Shown here piece after piece: positions 1 through 31,717 of a DNA stretch of 64,000 nt. Both the position numbers and the translations under genes were made by a program. Source of the DNA: Hemibagrus wyckioides (Eukaryota; Chordata; Actinopteri; Siluriformes; Bagridae). Location of the stretch: contig NC_080715.1 of the NCBI RefSeq assembly GCF_019097595.1, positions 6,349,073 to 6,413,072 of the forward strand, given 5' to 3'. Under the pieces are notes generated by a model that was given only the letters and a program-made list of their open reading frames with translations, made no database searches and was not told where the DNA came from. Each line of letters starts with the position of its first letter. The first letter of the stretch is position 1.

Positions 1-1540
1 CACAGCTAGAGGGTGGAGCTAAGTGGCATAATGCACAGCTAGAGGGTGGGGCTAGGAGGAATCACACACAGCTAGAGGGTGGAACTAAGTGGAATCATAT
101 GCAGCTAGAGGGTGGAGCTAAGAGGAAACACACATAGCTAGAGGGTGGAGCTAAGAGGAACCACACATAGCTAGAGGGTGGACCTAAGTGGAATCATATG
201 CAGCTAGAGGGTGGAGCTAAGAGGAACCACACATAGCTAGAGGGTGGAGCTAAGAGGAACCACACATAGCTAGAGGGTGGACCTAAGTGGAATCATATGC
301 AGCTAGAGGGTGGAACTAAGTGGAATCATATGCAGCTAGAGGATGGAGCTAAGAGGAACCACGCACAGCTAGAGGGTGGACCCAAGTGGAATCATATGCA
401 GCTAGGGTCTGGAGCTAGAAGTAATCTCAAACAGTCAGAGAGTGGAGCTAGATGTAATCACACACAGGTAGATGGTGGAGCTAAGAGAAATTAATCACAG
501 CTAGAGGGTGGGGCTAAGTGGAATCATACACATCTGAAGGGTGGAGCTAAGTGGAATCATACACAACTAGAGGGTGGAGCAAAGTGAAATCATATACAGC
601 TAGAGGAAAGAGCTAGGTGAAATAATAATAATAATAATAAAAAAAAAACAGAGGGTATGGCTAAGTGAAATCAAACACAGCTCGAGGGTGGAGCTAGGAC
701 GAATCACACACAGCTAGATGGTGGAGCTAAGCGGAATCACACACACATAGGGTGGAGCTAAGTGCAATTACACAAGGATAGAGGGTGGAGCTAAGTGTAA
801 TCACACAGATGGAGGATGGAGCTAGGATGACTCACACACAGCTAGATGGTGGAGCTTAGTGGAATCAAACACAGCTAGAGGGTGGAGCTAAGAGGAATGA
901 CACACAGCTAGATGGTGGAGCTTAGTGGAATCACACACACATAGGGTGGAGCTAAGTGCAATTACACAAGGATAGAGGGTGGAGCTAAGTGTAATCACAC
1001 AGATGGAGGATGGAGCTAGGACGAATCACACACAGCTAGATGGTGGAGCTTAGTGGAATCACACACACATAGGGTGGAGCTAAGTGCAATTACACAAGGA
1101 TAGAGGGTGGAGCTAAGTGTAATCACACAGATGGAGGATGGAGCTAGGATGAATCACACAGCTAGATGGTGGAGCTTAGTGGAATCAAACACAGCTAGAG
1201 GATGGAGCTAAGAGGAATGACACACAGCTATAGGGTGGATCTAGGAGGAATCACAGAAATAGAGGGTGGAGCTAAGTGTAATCACACACACAGAGGGTGG
1301 AGCTAAGTGGAATTACACACAGCTAAATGGTGGAGCTAAGTGTAATCACACAAATAGAGGGTGAAGCAAAGTGTAATCACACAGCTGGAGGGTGGGGGCC
1401 ACAAACAGCTGGAGGGTGGAGCGAAGTATATAGTACATATACCTTTAGAGAGTGGAACTAGGTGAAATCACACACAGCTGTAGGGTGGGGATAGGAGCAA
1501 TCATACACAGTTAGAGGGAGGGGCTTGGTGGAATCATACG
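1..1540. repeat. 33-bp minisatellite
   Basis: About 46 tandem copies of a unit close to CAGCTAGAGGGTGGAGCTAA followed by a variable GTGGAATCACA part. The period is 33 bp in the left part and drifts to 29-33 bp further right. From about 690 to 1200 a higher-order unit of about 127 bp recurs: the landmark CACAAGGATA appears at 771, 965 and 1092. A short AAT microsatellite interrupts it near 622-640. Because 33 is a multiple of three, 297-494 reads open as an 11-residue repeat; this is a by-product of the period. The array lies downstream of the last visible exon of the minus-strand gene, so it is probably intronic. Confidence 0.95.
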
Positions 1541-1584
1541 CAACAAGAAAATGTATTTTCTTAAATAGTAGCTGTAATATTTAC

Positions 1585-12768
<11,184 letters not shown>

Positions 12769-12799
12769 AGTTTCGTTTCTGCAAAGAACAAAATAAACA

Positions 12800-14200
12800 G
12801 TTCAATATTGTATAATCAATATTATTTTGTACCTTTCCTGGGCAGCCAAGCCTCAATTTTTATTCTAAAAACACCAGCATTTTTTCAAATTAATTGCAAA
12901 TTTTGAATTAAAGACAAATATGGACTTATTTATTTAGTTTATTTTTGCATCGATTCTGATTGCTGATTCAGTTTTGTTTACTCGTGGCATTAAGGTCAAC
13001 CTGCACTTGCAAGCAGCTGACACTTTCAGTCTGAATCATCACAGCATTTCAAGTCCTTCAAATAATAAATAAAGTGTACGCCGATCATATATAGTACATT
13101 AGTAAGTTGATTTAATATTTATGTTCCTAAAGCAGTGCTTGCTGTAGTAGTTATTTAATACACTTACCATGAGCTAACATTTTTTAATTGAATTTATTTA
13201 TTTATTATTATTTTGCATCATGTTACCTATTATGTAATTATCAGCATATTACATTTATACTATTTCATAACTATCCACCTAAAAAATAGAGACAGTAGAT
13301 ACTGCAAAATGTAGAAGAAAATAACACACTTGGAGGCATGCTGCTATAGGAAAATAATTAACAGGGTGATGATGCATTGGGAAGCAGAGTTAACACTGAC
13401 TTGTGTTTTTATTATAACACACTAGAATCATTTTCTTATACCAGAGCTATTTTCTGCTTTCAAAAAAATCCTTACTAAATTACTGAGCGACACACTGTAT
13501 ATTTTATCCATTTAAAGTTACACTGAATGTTGGGAGACATGTTCGGTTCTTGTCATTACGGCTTTTAAAGGTTGGTCCCTCAGCAGCGTTTCTGTATTTC
13601 CTGCTGTTTAAACAGAAATCACAGAGAAACTCTCACAGAACATCTTACTGACAGTTATAAAGCACAGACACTGGAGACTCCTTCCATAAATGTTAAATAA
13701 ACGTAATAAACACGTAGAAAAATGCCATTTCTTTGACTTATAACATGAACGGTATTTTACAATCACAGAGACTGCCAGACAGAGGAAAATCTGGCACCAA
13801 GTGTACCACATGAAATGTTTGTTTTGGGCATGAATGTCATTACAGCCATCTACGACTAAGCTGTGAGGACGGTTTGTAGAGATTCTGCCTTTTTTTTCCC
13901 CACAAAGATGTGAGAAAGCATGGGTGTGACCTGAGATACAGCCAACACACAGATTGTTACGAGAAGCAAACTTTAACAGCACCGAGACAAGAACATACAC
14001 CCTTACTATTTCCTGTCCACATAATAATGCCCTAAGCGTTTCCAGGTACAGGAATCTCACGCATGTGCAGTACGATAGGAACGTTCCACTATTCATGAAT
14101 CATGGGGGGGCCCGTATTTGAAAAGATGTAATAATAATGTTAAAATCTTAATGGTTATAGACAGACCATACAATATATGATAGAAAAGTAATATGTACTA
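12800..14200. other. intronic or intergenic, no gene recognised
   Basis: This is AT-rich sequence. At 13608-14096 a 162-codon minus-strand frame is open, but it is Cys/His/Leu-mixed, shows no domain I recognise and has no splice or promoter context. I do not call it a gene. Confidence 0.5.
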
Positions 14201-14204
14201 TATG

Positions 14205-14625
14205 ATTTATATAGGCTTCCTGGGGCCCCCTAATTCCCCGGGGCTCTAAGCGGCTGCTTACCTCGCTTAGTCCACCCCATTCAAGAATCATCTCTCTCCA
14301 CCTATCCCTATCTTCTGCATCCTCAACACTTACACCCACTAGCTTCATATCCTCATTTATTCCATCCATATACCTCCTCCTTGGCCTTCCTCTTTGCCTC
14401 CTGCCTGGCAGCTCCATGTCCATCATTCTCCTACCGATATACTCACTCTCCCTCCTCTGGACATGTCCAAACCATCTTAATCTGGCCTCCCTAACTTTGT
14501 CCCCCAAACGTCCAACATAAGCCGTCCCTCTGATGTACTCGTTCCTAATCCTGTCCAACCGTGTCACTCCCAAAGAGAACCTCAACATCTTCAGCTCTGA
14601 CTCCTGTCTGTCTCTTCCTCAGTGA
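14205..14625 (-). mobile_element. LINE 3' ORF fragment (RTE-like)
   Basis: The minus-strand frame shows the C-terminal part of a non-LTR retrotransposon polyprotein: RLDRIRNEYIRGT, RWFGHVQRRESEYIGRR, GRRQRGRPRRRYMDG and VSVEDAEDRDRWR. It is 5' truncated and diverged at both ends. A close relative lies at 30693-31085. Confidence 0.85.
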
Positions 14626-14714
14626 CACATCATCTAAGAGTGTGGACTAAAAATATGCAGATTATTATGATAGGTTGAGAGATATTGTCCACCTCAGTCA
14701 CTGACACATATATA

Positions 14715-15962
14715 CACTATATTGCCAAAAGTATTCGCTCACCCATCCAAATAATCAGAATCAGGTGTTCCAATCACTTCCATGGCCACAGGTGTATAAA
14801 ATCAAGCACCTAGGCATGCAGACTGTTTTTACAAACATTTGTGAAAGAATGGGTCGCTCTCAGTAGCTCAGTGAATTCCAGCGTGGAACTGTGATAGGAT
14901 GCCACCTGTGCAACAAATCCAGTCGTGAAATTTCCTCGCTCCTAAATATTCCACAGTCAACTGTCAGCTGTATTATAAGAACGTGGAAGTGTTTGGGAAC
15001 GACAGCAACTCAGCCACGAAGTGGTAGGCCACGTAAACTGACGGAGCGGGGTCAGCGGATGCTGAGGCGCATAGTGCGAAGAGGTCGCCAACTTTCTGCA
15101 GAGTCAATCGCTACAGACCTCCAAACTTCATGTGGCCTTCAGATTAGCTCAAGAACAGTGCGCAGAGAGCTTCATGGAATGGGTTTCCATGGCCGAGCAG
15201 CTGCATCCAAGCCATACATCACCAAGTGCAATGCAAAGCGTCGGATGCAGTGGTGTAAAGCACGCCGCCACTGGACTCTAGAGCAGTGGAGACGCGTTCT
15301 CTGGAGTGACGAATCGCGCTTCTCCATCTGGCAATCTGATGGACGAGTCTGGGTTTGGCGGTTGCCAGGAGAACGGTACTTGTCTGACTGCATTGTGCCA
15401 AGTGTAAAGTTTGGTGGAGGGGGGATTATGGTGTGGGGTTGTTTTTCAGGAGCTGGGCTTGGCCCCTTAGTTCCAGTGAAAGGAACTCTGAATGCTTCAG
15501 CATACCAAGACATTTTGGACAATTCCATGCTCCCAACTTTGTGGGAACAGTTTGGAGCTGGCCCCTTCCTCTTCCAACATGACTGTGCACCAGTGCACAA
15601 AGCAAGGTCCATAAAGACATGGATGACAGAGTCTGGTGTGGATGAACTTGACTGGCCTGCACAGAGTCCTGACCTCAACCCGATAGAACACCTTTGGGAT
15701 GAATTAGAGCGGAGACTGAGAGCCAGGCCTTCTCGTCCAACATCAGTGTGTGACCTCACAAATGCGCTTCTGGAAGAATGGTCAAAAATTCCCATAAACA
15801 CACTCCTAAACCTTGTGGACAGCCTTCCCAGAAGAGTTGAAGCTGTTATAGCTGCAAAGGGTGGACCGACGTCATATTGAACCCTATGGATTAGGAATGG
15901 GATGTCACTTAAGTTCATATGCAAGTCAAGGCAGGTGAGCGAATACTTTTGGCAATATAGTG
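14715..15962 (+). mobile_element. Tc1 element B, 1248 bp
   Basis: It has the same CACTATATTGCCAAAAG ends as element A, with TA at 14713-14714 and 15963-15964. It is complete in length, and its transposase carries one nonsense codon. It lies between the first coding exon and the promoter of the minus gene. Confidence 0.93.
14849..15880 (+). pseudogene. Tc1 transposase with stop at codon 6
   Basis: The frame starts MGRSQ and is then broken by TAG at 14864-14866, where sister copies have GAG (Glu). The remaining 338 codons are open and keep [17 protein letters not shown] and [12 protein letters not shown] single base change explains the break. Confidence 0.92.
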
Positions 15963-15964
15963 TA

Positions 15965-16225
15965 TGTGTCTTCCTTGTACCCTGAGAGATACTGGGACCA
16001 GTTGAGCAGTGCTGGAAGATCTGGTGCAGAGCTTTGAGGTAAGAAGGTTCGGGTCCATTTTTGGCTTTGTAGGCAAGCATCAGAATCGGATGCAACCAGT
16101 GGATGGAACTGGGTGGTGTGGGAAAACTTTTTAAAAATATTTTTTTGCAAAGCTGATCCAATTGCGCTTACTGATAGACTTGCAGTAGTCGAGTCTCCCA
16201 ATGAGAAGAGACCTAAAACCAGCAC
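15965..16225 (-). mobile_element. LINE 3' fragment (L2/CR1-like)
   Basis: On the minus strand, pieces such as LAYKAKNGPEPSYLKAL match the end of a fish non-LTR ORF2, with a frame break near the start. A similar fragment with its 3' tail is at 46420-46948. Confidence 0.75.
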
Positions 16226-16435
16226 CTTAACGACCTGTGTGGATAAGAATGCCCGAATTCTTGTAGCGTTGTAAAGGAGAAACCCGACGCACGCGCGGCA
16301 AATTTGAGCGCGCGCGCAAACAACCTGATTTACAAACTAACAGAGACACAGCAGAAATGTAAGCATGTAACAGAAAGTTCACACATACACAGAGCCAAAA
16401 AAAAGAGCAAACAAAAGGGATAATACGCTACTTAC

Positions 16436-16513
16436 TCGTTTTACTCTTTAATCACGCGCTACGTGTAAAACTTGGGCGCTAAAACGAAAGTTATGTTCTG
16501 CGCATGCGCACAA
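16436..16513 (-). promoter_or_regulatory. promoter and non-coding first exon of the minus-strand gene
   Basis: The flanking 16260-16330 is locally CpG-rich (GCGCGCGCGC). The palindrome TGCGCATGCGCA (NRF-1-type site) is at 16499-16510, followed on the minus strand by AAACGAAA-type sequence (AANNGAAA, an IRF-like core, 16482-16489 on the plus strand) and a strong donor AACGA|GTAAGTAG at 16436/16435. The same TTGTGCGCATGCGCAG and TAAACGAG..AAGTAGC..TATT strings occur in the plus gene's promoter in matching order, 58 against 70 bases apart. Confidence 0.62.
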
Positions 16514-16740
16514 TTTTATGCCCGGTAACAGAGTTCAGACAATGCAGAATCACTCACAAACAACCACGATAGACAAACGCAGAAAGGAAAAGAAATCAAT
16601 CAAAGAAACAGGCAAACAAGCAAATAATGAAAGCAGTAAATAAATATCTGACATGCGTAAAATATTGTTCTGTTATTTTACTCACTTTTCAGGTGGTGAG
16701 GGTGAGGTACACAAAACAAACACAGAACTAAATACACAAG

Positions 16741-16742
16741 CA

Positions 16743-16825
<83 letters not shown>
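16741..16825. repeat. (TATC)n microsatellite
   Basis: About 21 near-perfect ATCT units between the two promoters. Confidence 0.97.
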
Positions 16826-17007
16826 AAGTCAGTTTAAAAACAATATAAAAATGCATACACCATAGTTACTAACAGTATACTAACCCATGAATCCAAACAT
16901 GCTACAAAAAGAGCCAAAACTTTATTAATCCCACAAGAGAAATTCTTTTGTTACAGCAGCTTAGTTACAACATACAACACACACAAAAATATCATGCTTT
17001 GCTTAAC

Positions 17008-17474
17008 GTTCTGCTGGAAAACCTTGGGTCCTGACATCCATGTGGATGTTACTTTGACACGTTCCACCTACCTAAGCATTGTCGCAGACCATGTACTGTA
17101 CACTCTTTCATGGAAACGGTATTCCCTGATACCTGTGGCCTCTTTCAGCAGGATAATGCACCGTGCCACAAAGCAAAAACGATTCAGGAATGGTTTGATG
17201 ACCACAACAAGGAGTTTGAGGTGTTGACGTGACCTCAATCCAATCCAGCATCTGTGGGATGTGCTGAACAACCAAGTCGGATCCATGGAGGCCCCACCTC
17301 ACAACTTACAGGACTTAAAGGATCTGCTGCTAACATCTTGGAGCCAGATACCACAGAACACCTTCACAGATCTAGTGGAGTCCCTGACTCGATGGGTCAG
17401 GGCTGTTTTGGCAGCGAAGGGGGGAACAACAAAATTCTAGGCAGGTGGTCATAATGTTATGCCTGATTGGTGTA
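17008..17474 (+). mobile_element. 3' half of a degraded Tc1-like copy
   Basis: This has decayed transposase pieces: the FQQDNAPCHKAK region, an NPIQHLWDVL region and a C-terminal [15 protein letters not shown] region. It ends in TCATAATGTTATGCCTGATT, the right end of the GATCAGGCATAACATTATGA family. The 5' half is missing. Confidence 0.82.
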
Positions 17475-17578
17475 TATGTATTAGATATCAATTAATATTA
17501 TGAAAACTTACACATACAGATTATTTTAAACAGGAAACACCCCCCACCCCCCAGTGGTAATATCAGGTGTTGGGTACA

Positions 17579-17583
17579 GAGAA

Positions 17584-17622
<39 letters not shown>

Positions 17623-17625
17623 ATA
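17579..17625. repeat. (AAAT)n microsatellite
   Basis: About 11 AATA units. Confidence 0.95.
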
Positions 17626-17895
17626 GAGCTGATGTGAAATGACACATCCAAAGCTAAACAAATATCGACTAGTTTATTAAATGTTTATTAAAAAATACTT
17701 AATAGCGTATTAATCCATTTTCCTAATAAATCTCTAAACCACTCAAACCACACAGCTTAGCTAACCCACAGCATTACATCTGTTGTGAGAAACCCCAGAT
17801 TTCACCCCACTATACCCTTATTCAACAGATAGATGGCGCTGTCCCCATTTACACACCAATATTTAACATTTAACTTATTTACACACCCTTACATA

Positions 17896-18138
17896 TGTGT
17901 GCGCATGCGCGGAAGTTGTGTCCCTCGAGCCTGGGATGCGGACTGAAGAACCAGAACCAGAACCGAAGTTCTTTCTTATTTGAAGTTGTGCGCATGCGCA
18001 GTTTAGTTTGAGCCGCAAACGGTGCGAATATCAGTTCTTCATGCAGCGCAGTACAGTACAGTCTTCGTTAAACGAGGAAGTAGCCTATTTCTCTTTACTT
18101 TTGCTCGTGCGTTTTAGGTTTATTTTGCATTTCTGTCG
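17896..18138 (+). promoter_or_regulatory. promoter and non-coding first exon of the CARD gene
   Basis: GCGCATGCGC palindromes lie at 17901-17910 and 17990-17999; the first is followed by GGAAGT (ETS-like). The likely first exon ends at 18138 before GTGAGTG. TTAAACGAGGAAGTAGCCTA at 18068-18087 matches the minus gene's first-exon end; here the donor bases GT are GG, and a donor about 60 bases further on appears to be used instead. Confidence 0.65.
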
Positions 18139-18356
18139 GTGAGTGAAGCGGAAAGATTTCTCAATTTGCCATAACTGCATTTTAATCCAGTTTTGTATTT
18201 CATTCTACTCTCAGTCTTCTATAGTCTGTGAAGGATGATCGGTACAGAAAATGCATGAAATGGATGGATTGCAGTCACCTTCCTAAAGTGTCTGTTTGAT
18301 CAGATATGTGTGATTTTAATCAAGTACATTATTTTGCAGGTGCAGAAGAGGAAAAG

Positions 18357-26930
<8,574 letters not shown>

Positions 26931-26985
26931 TTCCCTTGGTACAAAAATAACATAAAAATAATTCTGTATGTGAATGAGCATCATA

Positions 26986-26991
26986 ATTAAA
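26986..26991 (+). promoter_or_regulatory. polyadenylation signal ATTAAA
   Basis: ATTAAA lies 56 bases after the CARD gene stop, followed by a GTTGTTGAC stretch. This gives a 3' UTR of roughly 80 bases. AATAAA-like strings near 27375 are an alternative. Confidence 0.5.
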
Positions 26992-27019
26992 GTTGTTGAC
27001 ATATAATGGAAATAGAAAA

Positions 27020-28550
27020 TGAAGACCTTTTTAGATTTACTTTACCAGCAACAGTGAAATAACCTTTCAATGTCATGTTTTGGGAATATTTACTAGAGAT
27101 ACTGTACTATTTATTATAGGATGACTGACAGATACTGTGACTGATAAACAATTTTTGGCATTTTACCCATCTTCATCATCTAATGACAGTTTCTTTCACC
27201 GCTATGCATTTTTAATTTTAATTCCATCAAAAGTTATTTACAACCAATAAGTTTGTAATGTTTTATTTATTTATTTTAATGTTTTATATGTTAAAATACC
27301 AATCCCCTTACTTGACTATTTAAAAAAAGGTCAATTAAAAGGGAAAAAAAAAACTTTTTTTTTTTTGGTGAATGAAATAAAAATAAATAAATAAATTATG
27401 ATAAATCCTTAATTTTATAATAATGTATTTGATTTGATCTGTGAACAGCCATAAAAACAATTTAATATAAAAAAAAGTAGTGTAATAAAAGTAAAGTATT
27501 ATATTTTATATATAAAATAAATATTTTATTTTTTAGAATATTTCACCCAAATGTTTCCCAGGGCTGGGAATGGGAAACTGGACAGAACCCATGTGTCCTC
27601 CACATTTTTGTTTAGGGCAGGAGAGGTGTACTGTACTCCAGGTCCAGGTTTGAGGAACATGTAAAAATCACTAGTTTTATCACTAGGGGGTGGTGGCAGC
27701 TTAAAAACTACAGGCCTGTATAGCCATCACTTGGAAGTAAATGTGGACAGACAGGCATTAAAAAAAGATGGGATAGGATAGGGTTACACACATGGGCTAC
27801 TATTAATGCTCGAGAAGTTTAGGTGAACAGAAGATAATAAATTGGAGTCAGATGTCAGATACTGAAATGTAATGGTTCTGTCATCAGCATCATATTACAT
27901 AAAATCAAACAATCCCTAATTCTACAATGATATGAATAGAAATAGTATTTAGTATATAACTGTATAAATGTTTGTGGGATCTCTGGCTTAATATCGTTAT
28001 CCCCTCAATATGGAAATAAAAATAAAGAAATAAAAAAACTCTTGAGAACGTGGTTTTACGGGGAAATAATCAGCGATCAGCACCCAGTTGTTGATTATTT
28101 TCCTATACCCATCATATATTATTCCTTACATATAAAATCCAGGAGCACTGTAGTGTGAGCTCATGCTAGTCCTGATTTGTTGCCCCATGAATACACTGAA
28201 CAAACTACTCAACTTTACACAACCGAAGAGTTCATGCTATAAGAGACACAGAAATATTTGTGTACCATAAACAAACCCTACACAGGGGAACGCAATTATC
28301 ACCGCATGCAAGAAATGCATTAGTAATAAAAGCAAGAGGGATTTAAAGTCGCAGCTAATAGTCAGGGTAACTTAATTAAAAACCCCTAACAGCTTGCTTT
28401 AATCAGCCACATGTTTTTTCAGCCGTAATAGACATCTGTTCTCACAGCACTTGAGCTGGAAAAACAGCTTGTACCTACATGTCTGAATAAGCACTCATGA
28501 AAGTGCTTCTAAAATGCATTTATTCAGCGATATTTTATATATAGGTGACT
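27020..28550. other. no gene seen
   Basis: This is AT-rich sequence with A/T homopolymer runs. I see no exon with good splice sites and no recognisable element. Confidence 0.6.
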
Positions 28551-28559
28551 TAGAACACA

Positions 28560-28720
28560 AGGCAGGGGGCACCCTAAAACTACAGAAGATGCTGATCCGC
28601 CCACAATGTCTCTGGACTGGCAGAGGAAACTGGACACACAGGGTGGAAGAGGGAATTGAACCCCCAACTCCAAGCAGTGTGAGGCAAAAATGCTGTGAAC
28701 TACTATACTACTATATATAT
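28560..28720 (-). mobile_element. decayed SINE, second family
   Basis: ACTGGCAGAGGAAACTGGA and GGGAATTGAACCCCCAACTC correspond to the body and B-box region of the SINE at 7504-7766, strongly diverged. Confidence 0.55.
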
Positions 28721-28729
28721 ATATTACAT

Positions 28730-29740
28730 TCAAAGCATTTGGCAGATACTCAAATCCAGGACTCTCTCTCTCTCTTTATTATTTATAAAACTCAGCATTA
28801 AGGGCCAAGCAGGTCAACATCTTAACCACTTTCTGTCAAAGATGAACAGACTGATGAAGATTATTTTTGGATTGAAGGAGAACCACTTAAACATCATGTT
28901 ATAAGTGCAAGGCTAGTTTAAAGATTTCATTTCAGCCACCAGAGGACTGTCAGCATTGACTGAATGCCAAAGGTAAAGAGGTGAAGAATCCAATCATTTA
29001 TTTTTTTGTTTCCTATTTAGCAGAGGAATGGATGATAATCTTATTATCCATTGCTGTGGAATGAAATGGTATAGAAAGACAAAATCTGGGTGTGTTGATT
29101 TGTTGTAGGCTTAGTGGTATTCCATTATAGATATGGAGAGAGAGAGTGTGTGTGTGTGTGTGTATTTTGGACTCTTGGCGGTAGCTCATTTCCTCATTCT
29201 GTCTTTACCTGATTGAAGTGGCCTCTCTGCAGGTTATTTCTCTGATGTGTGAGCACAAAGCGACACACTAACAGCCACTTCTCGTCTCTCTCTCTCTTTC
29301 AGCTGGTAAACAGAGCGAGAGCCATTTTGTCTCGCTCGAGTGGCTGATTAGTAACGGCTCTGTCCGAGTTACCTTTGCCTCTTGTACCTCAAAATGGTTG
29401 AAAAAATCTGACGCTGAGATGGAACAAGCATACAGGTAGATGTACACTTCTACTCGAGTGCAGGAAGCTGGAAAGGGTGGAACCTTGAGAGAATCCGGGT
29501 TCATTATGGAAGAAAATCTACGCACTGTTAGCGAGGGTTAAAACACTTCAAACCAAATGGGAACAAAGCTCAGGTTCTCCGCTCCGTTCTTTCCCACAGT
29601 TGGTGTTGTATTTGTGTGAGAGGGAAAAAGATAATGGGTTTCAGCGAAAATAAGTGAGTGAACAAGGTGACAGGAAAAAGATGGGTTTTTATCTTGATAT
29701 TTTAGGCATTAGTTATTTCCTGCTCAAATGGGAGAATGCA
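28730..29740. other. no gene seen
   Basis: Mixed unique-looking sequence with short GA and GT runs near 29137-29165. No supported gene. Confidence 0.5.
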
Positions 29741-29749
29741 GAAGCAACA

Positions 29750-30560
29750 ACATTCCACAACAAACACCATCACTCTCTGTCAAGCAGCAGAAAAAATTCC
29801 ATTCAACACCAACCTTCTCTATCAACATTCTCCAATAGCAAGCTTCATTAAACACCAAGATTCTTCATTAATTCCCCTTCCTTCAGCCTCCAAAACCAAC
29901 AGTCTCCATTAAACACCAAAATTCTAAATTGTTCAACATTTTCTATCAAACACCAACATTCTCCAATAACATTCCCCAATCAACATCAACATTCTCTATC
30001 AAACATAAACCTTCTCCCAAAACATTCTTCAACACTAACATTTGCTGTTCAAATCCTGAATTCTAAATTAAACACCAGCATTCTCCATCAAACACCAGTC
30101 TCCAATAAACACCAACACTCTCTATCAAACGCCAACAGCCTCCAATAAAGTTCTTCATTCAACACCAACATCCTCCAATATAATTCATGGTTAAACACCA
30201 ACATTCTCCATTAAACACCAAAATTCTACACCAACAATTCTCCATCACAAACATTCTCACTCAAATACCAATATTCGTATTTTCCATTACAGACCAACAT
30301 CCTTTTACAAACACCACATTTCCCAACAGCCTTCTTCATTCAACACAAACATTCAATATTAAACCGAATCATTGTTTAAACTCCAGTGCTCTCAAACAAA
30401 CACTAACAATCTCCATCAAACAGCAAGATTCTCCATCACAAACATTCTTGATCAAATACAAATATTCCCCAATAAAAATCTTCATTCTAACTTCAACACA
30501 AACATTTATTTCTTCAACAATCAGCATCATTCTTCATTACAACACCAGCAATGTGTTTCA
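29750..30560. repeat. diverged ~20-bp minisatellite
   Basis: A unit near ACACCAACATTCTCCATCAA recurs with many substitutions and length changes. The plus strand is poor in G. Open frames across it are a by-product of this composition. Confidence 0.85.
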
Positions 30561-30692
30561 AATGCAATCTGCTTAAATCGCCTTTTTATAAAACATTGTG
30601 AATCTGAGAATGAACAGTGAAGAAGTCTTTAAATAAACAAATTTATGTACTTGATGGGATACACGTTTATTTTATTTTATTAAGTAGTGAGT

Positions 30693-31085
30693 CTTCATGT
30701 TCTTCTTTCTGCTTTTCCCTTCAGGGGTCTCCACAGCGAATCATCTCTCTCCACCTATCCCTATCTTCTGCATCCTCAACACTTACACCCACTAGCTTCC
30801 TATCCTCATTTATTCCATCCATATACCTCCTCTTTGGCCTTCCTCTTTGCCTCCTGCCTGGCAGCTCCATGTCCAACATTCTCCTACCAATATACTCACT
30901 CTCCCTCCTCTGGACATGTCCAAACCATCTTAATCTGGCCTCCCTAAATTTGTCCCCCAAACGTCCAACATGAGCTGTCCCTCTGATGTACTCGTTCCTA
31001 ATCCTGTCCAACCGTGTCACTCCCAAAGAGAACCTCAACATCTTCAGCTCTGCTACCTCCAGCTCTGACTCCTGTCTCTGTCTTA
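30693..31085 (-). mobile_element. LINE 3' end (RTE-like)
   Basis: An open minus-strand frame covers the same polyprotein end as 14205-14625 (RWFGHVQRRESEYIGRR, GRPKRRYMDG, EDAEDRDRWREMIRCGDP). It continues into the 3' tail (complement of CAGGGGTCTCCACAGCGAAT). It is 5' truncated, as typical for non-LTR insertions. Confidence 0.88.
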
Positions 31086-31206
31086 GTGAATCACAAATAG
31101 GGAGTAAACTACTACAAATGAAATGAGAATCTTGCATTATAAACCTGGCAGTGACTCTTAGGTATGGTTTCTACATTCTGTGCTTTATTACTCACAGTAT
31201 CAGTAA

Positions 31207-31218
31207 TAAGACCAGCTG

Positions 31219-31250
<32 letters not shown>
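31207..31250. repeat. (GA)n microsatellite
   Basis: About 22 GA units. A (GT)n run of about 12 units follows at 31553-31577. Confidence 0.95.
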
Positions 31251-31256
<6 letters not shown>

Positions 31257-31717
31257 GAGAGAGAATTTGAGAGCCATGTGCTATGTAGGGCTATTTCTCC
31301 TGTCAGCTACACCATACCCACAATACACTCCAGACTTTAAAGCACTCTAAATAGCAACACTGGGATTGGGAGAGCTCTTTTTTTTTTCCCCAGTAAACGA
31401 GGGCACCAGGATACGAGGTCTCGGGTGTCAGCACACTTCCTATTTTTCCATGCCAATGGTTCTCCCTTGGCACACAACATAGTGGTGGATCAGTTTACAG
31501 TATTCTATAGGTCAGGGTCAGGGGAGCCTACACTGCAAGGTCTAATGCTGCAGTGTGTGTGTGTGTGTGTGTGTGTGGGACTGTACTCACACATGGTCTC
31601 TAAAGCTGTTTGTGATCTATATCAGGAACATATGCATTAAAATTTAAATATTATGTTATATTAGATTGGATTGGATTAGATTCCACTTTATTGTCATTGC
31701 ATATATATATATATATA

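Noticed and set aside
297..494. 65-codon frame with MQLEGG repeats as a repeat-protein gene
   Set aside because: It is open only because 33 bp is divisible by three; neighbouring units break the frame.
13608..14096. 162-codon minus-strand frame between the promoter and first coding exon of the minus gene
   Set aside because: No recognised domain, no splice or promoter context, and the length is not exceptional in this composition.
15172..16161. 329-codon minus-strand frame opposite the Tc1 transposase (and similar at 10177-10923 and 37877-38692)
   Set aside because: The antisense shadow of the transposase; it recurs in all copies only because the sense strand is conserved, and it runs past the element end into LINE sequence.
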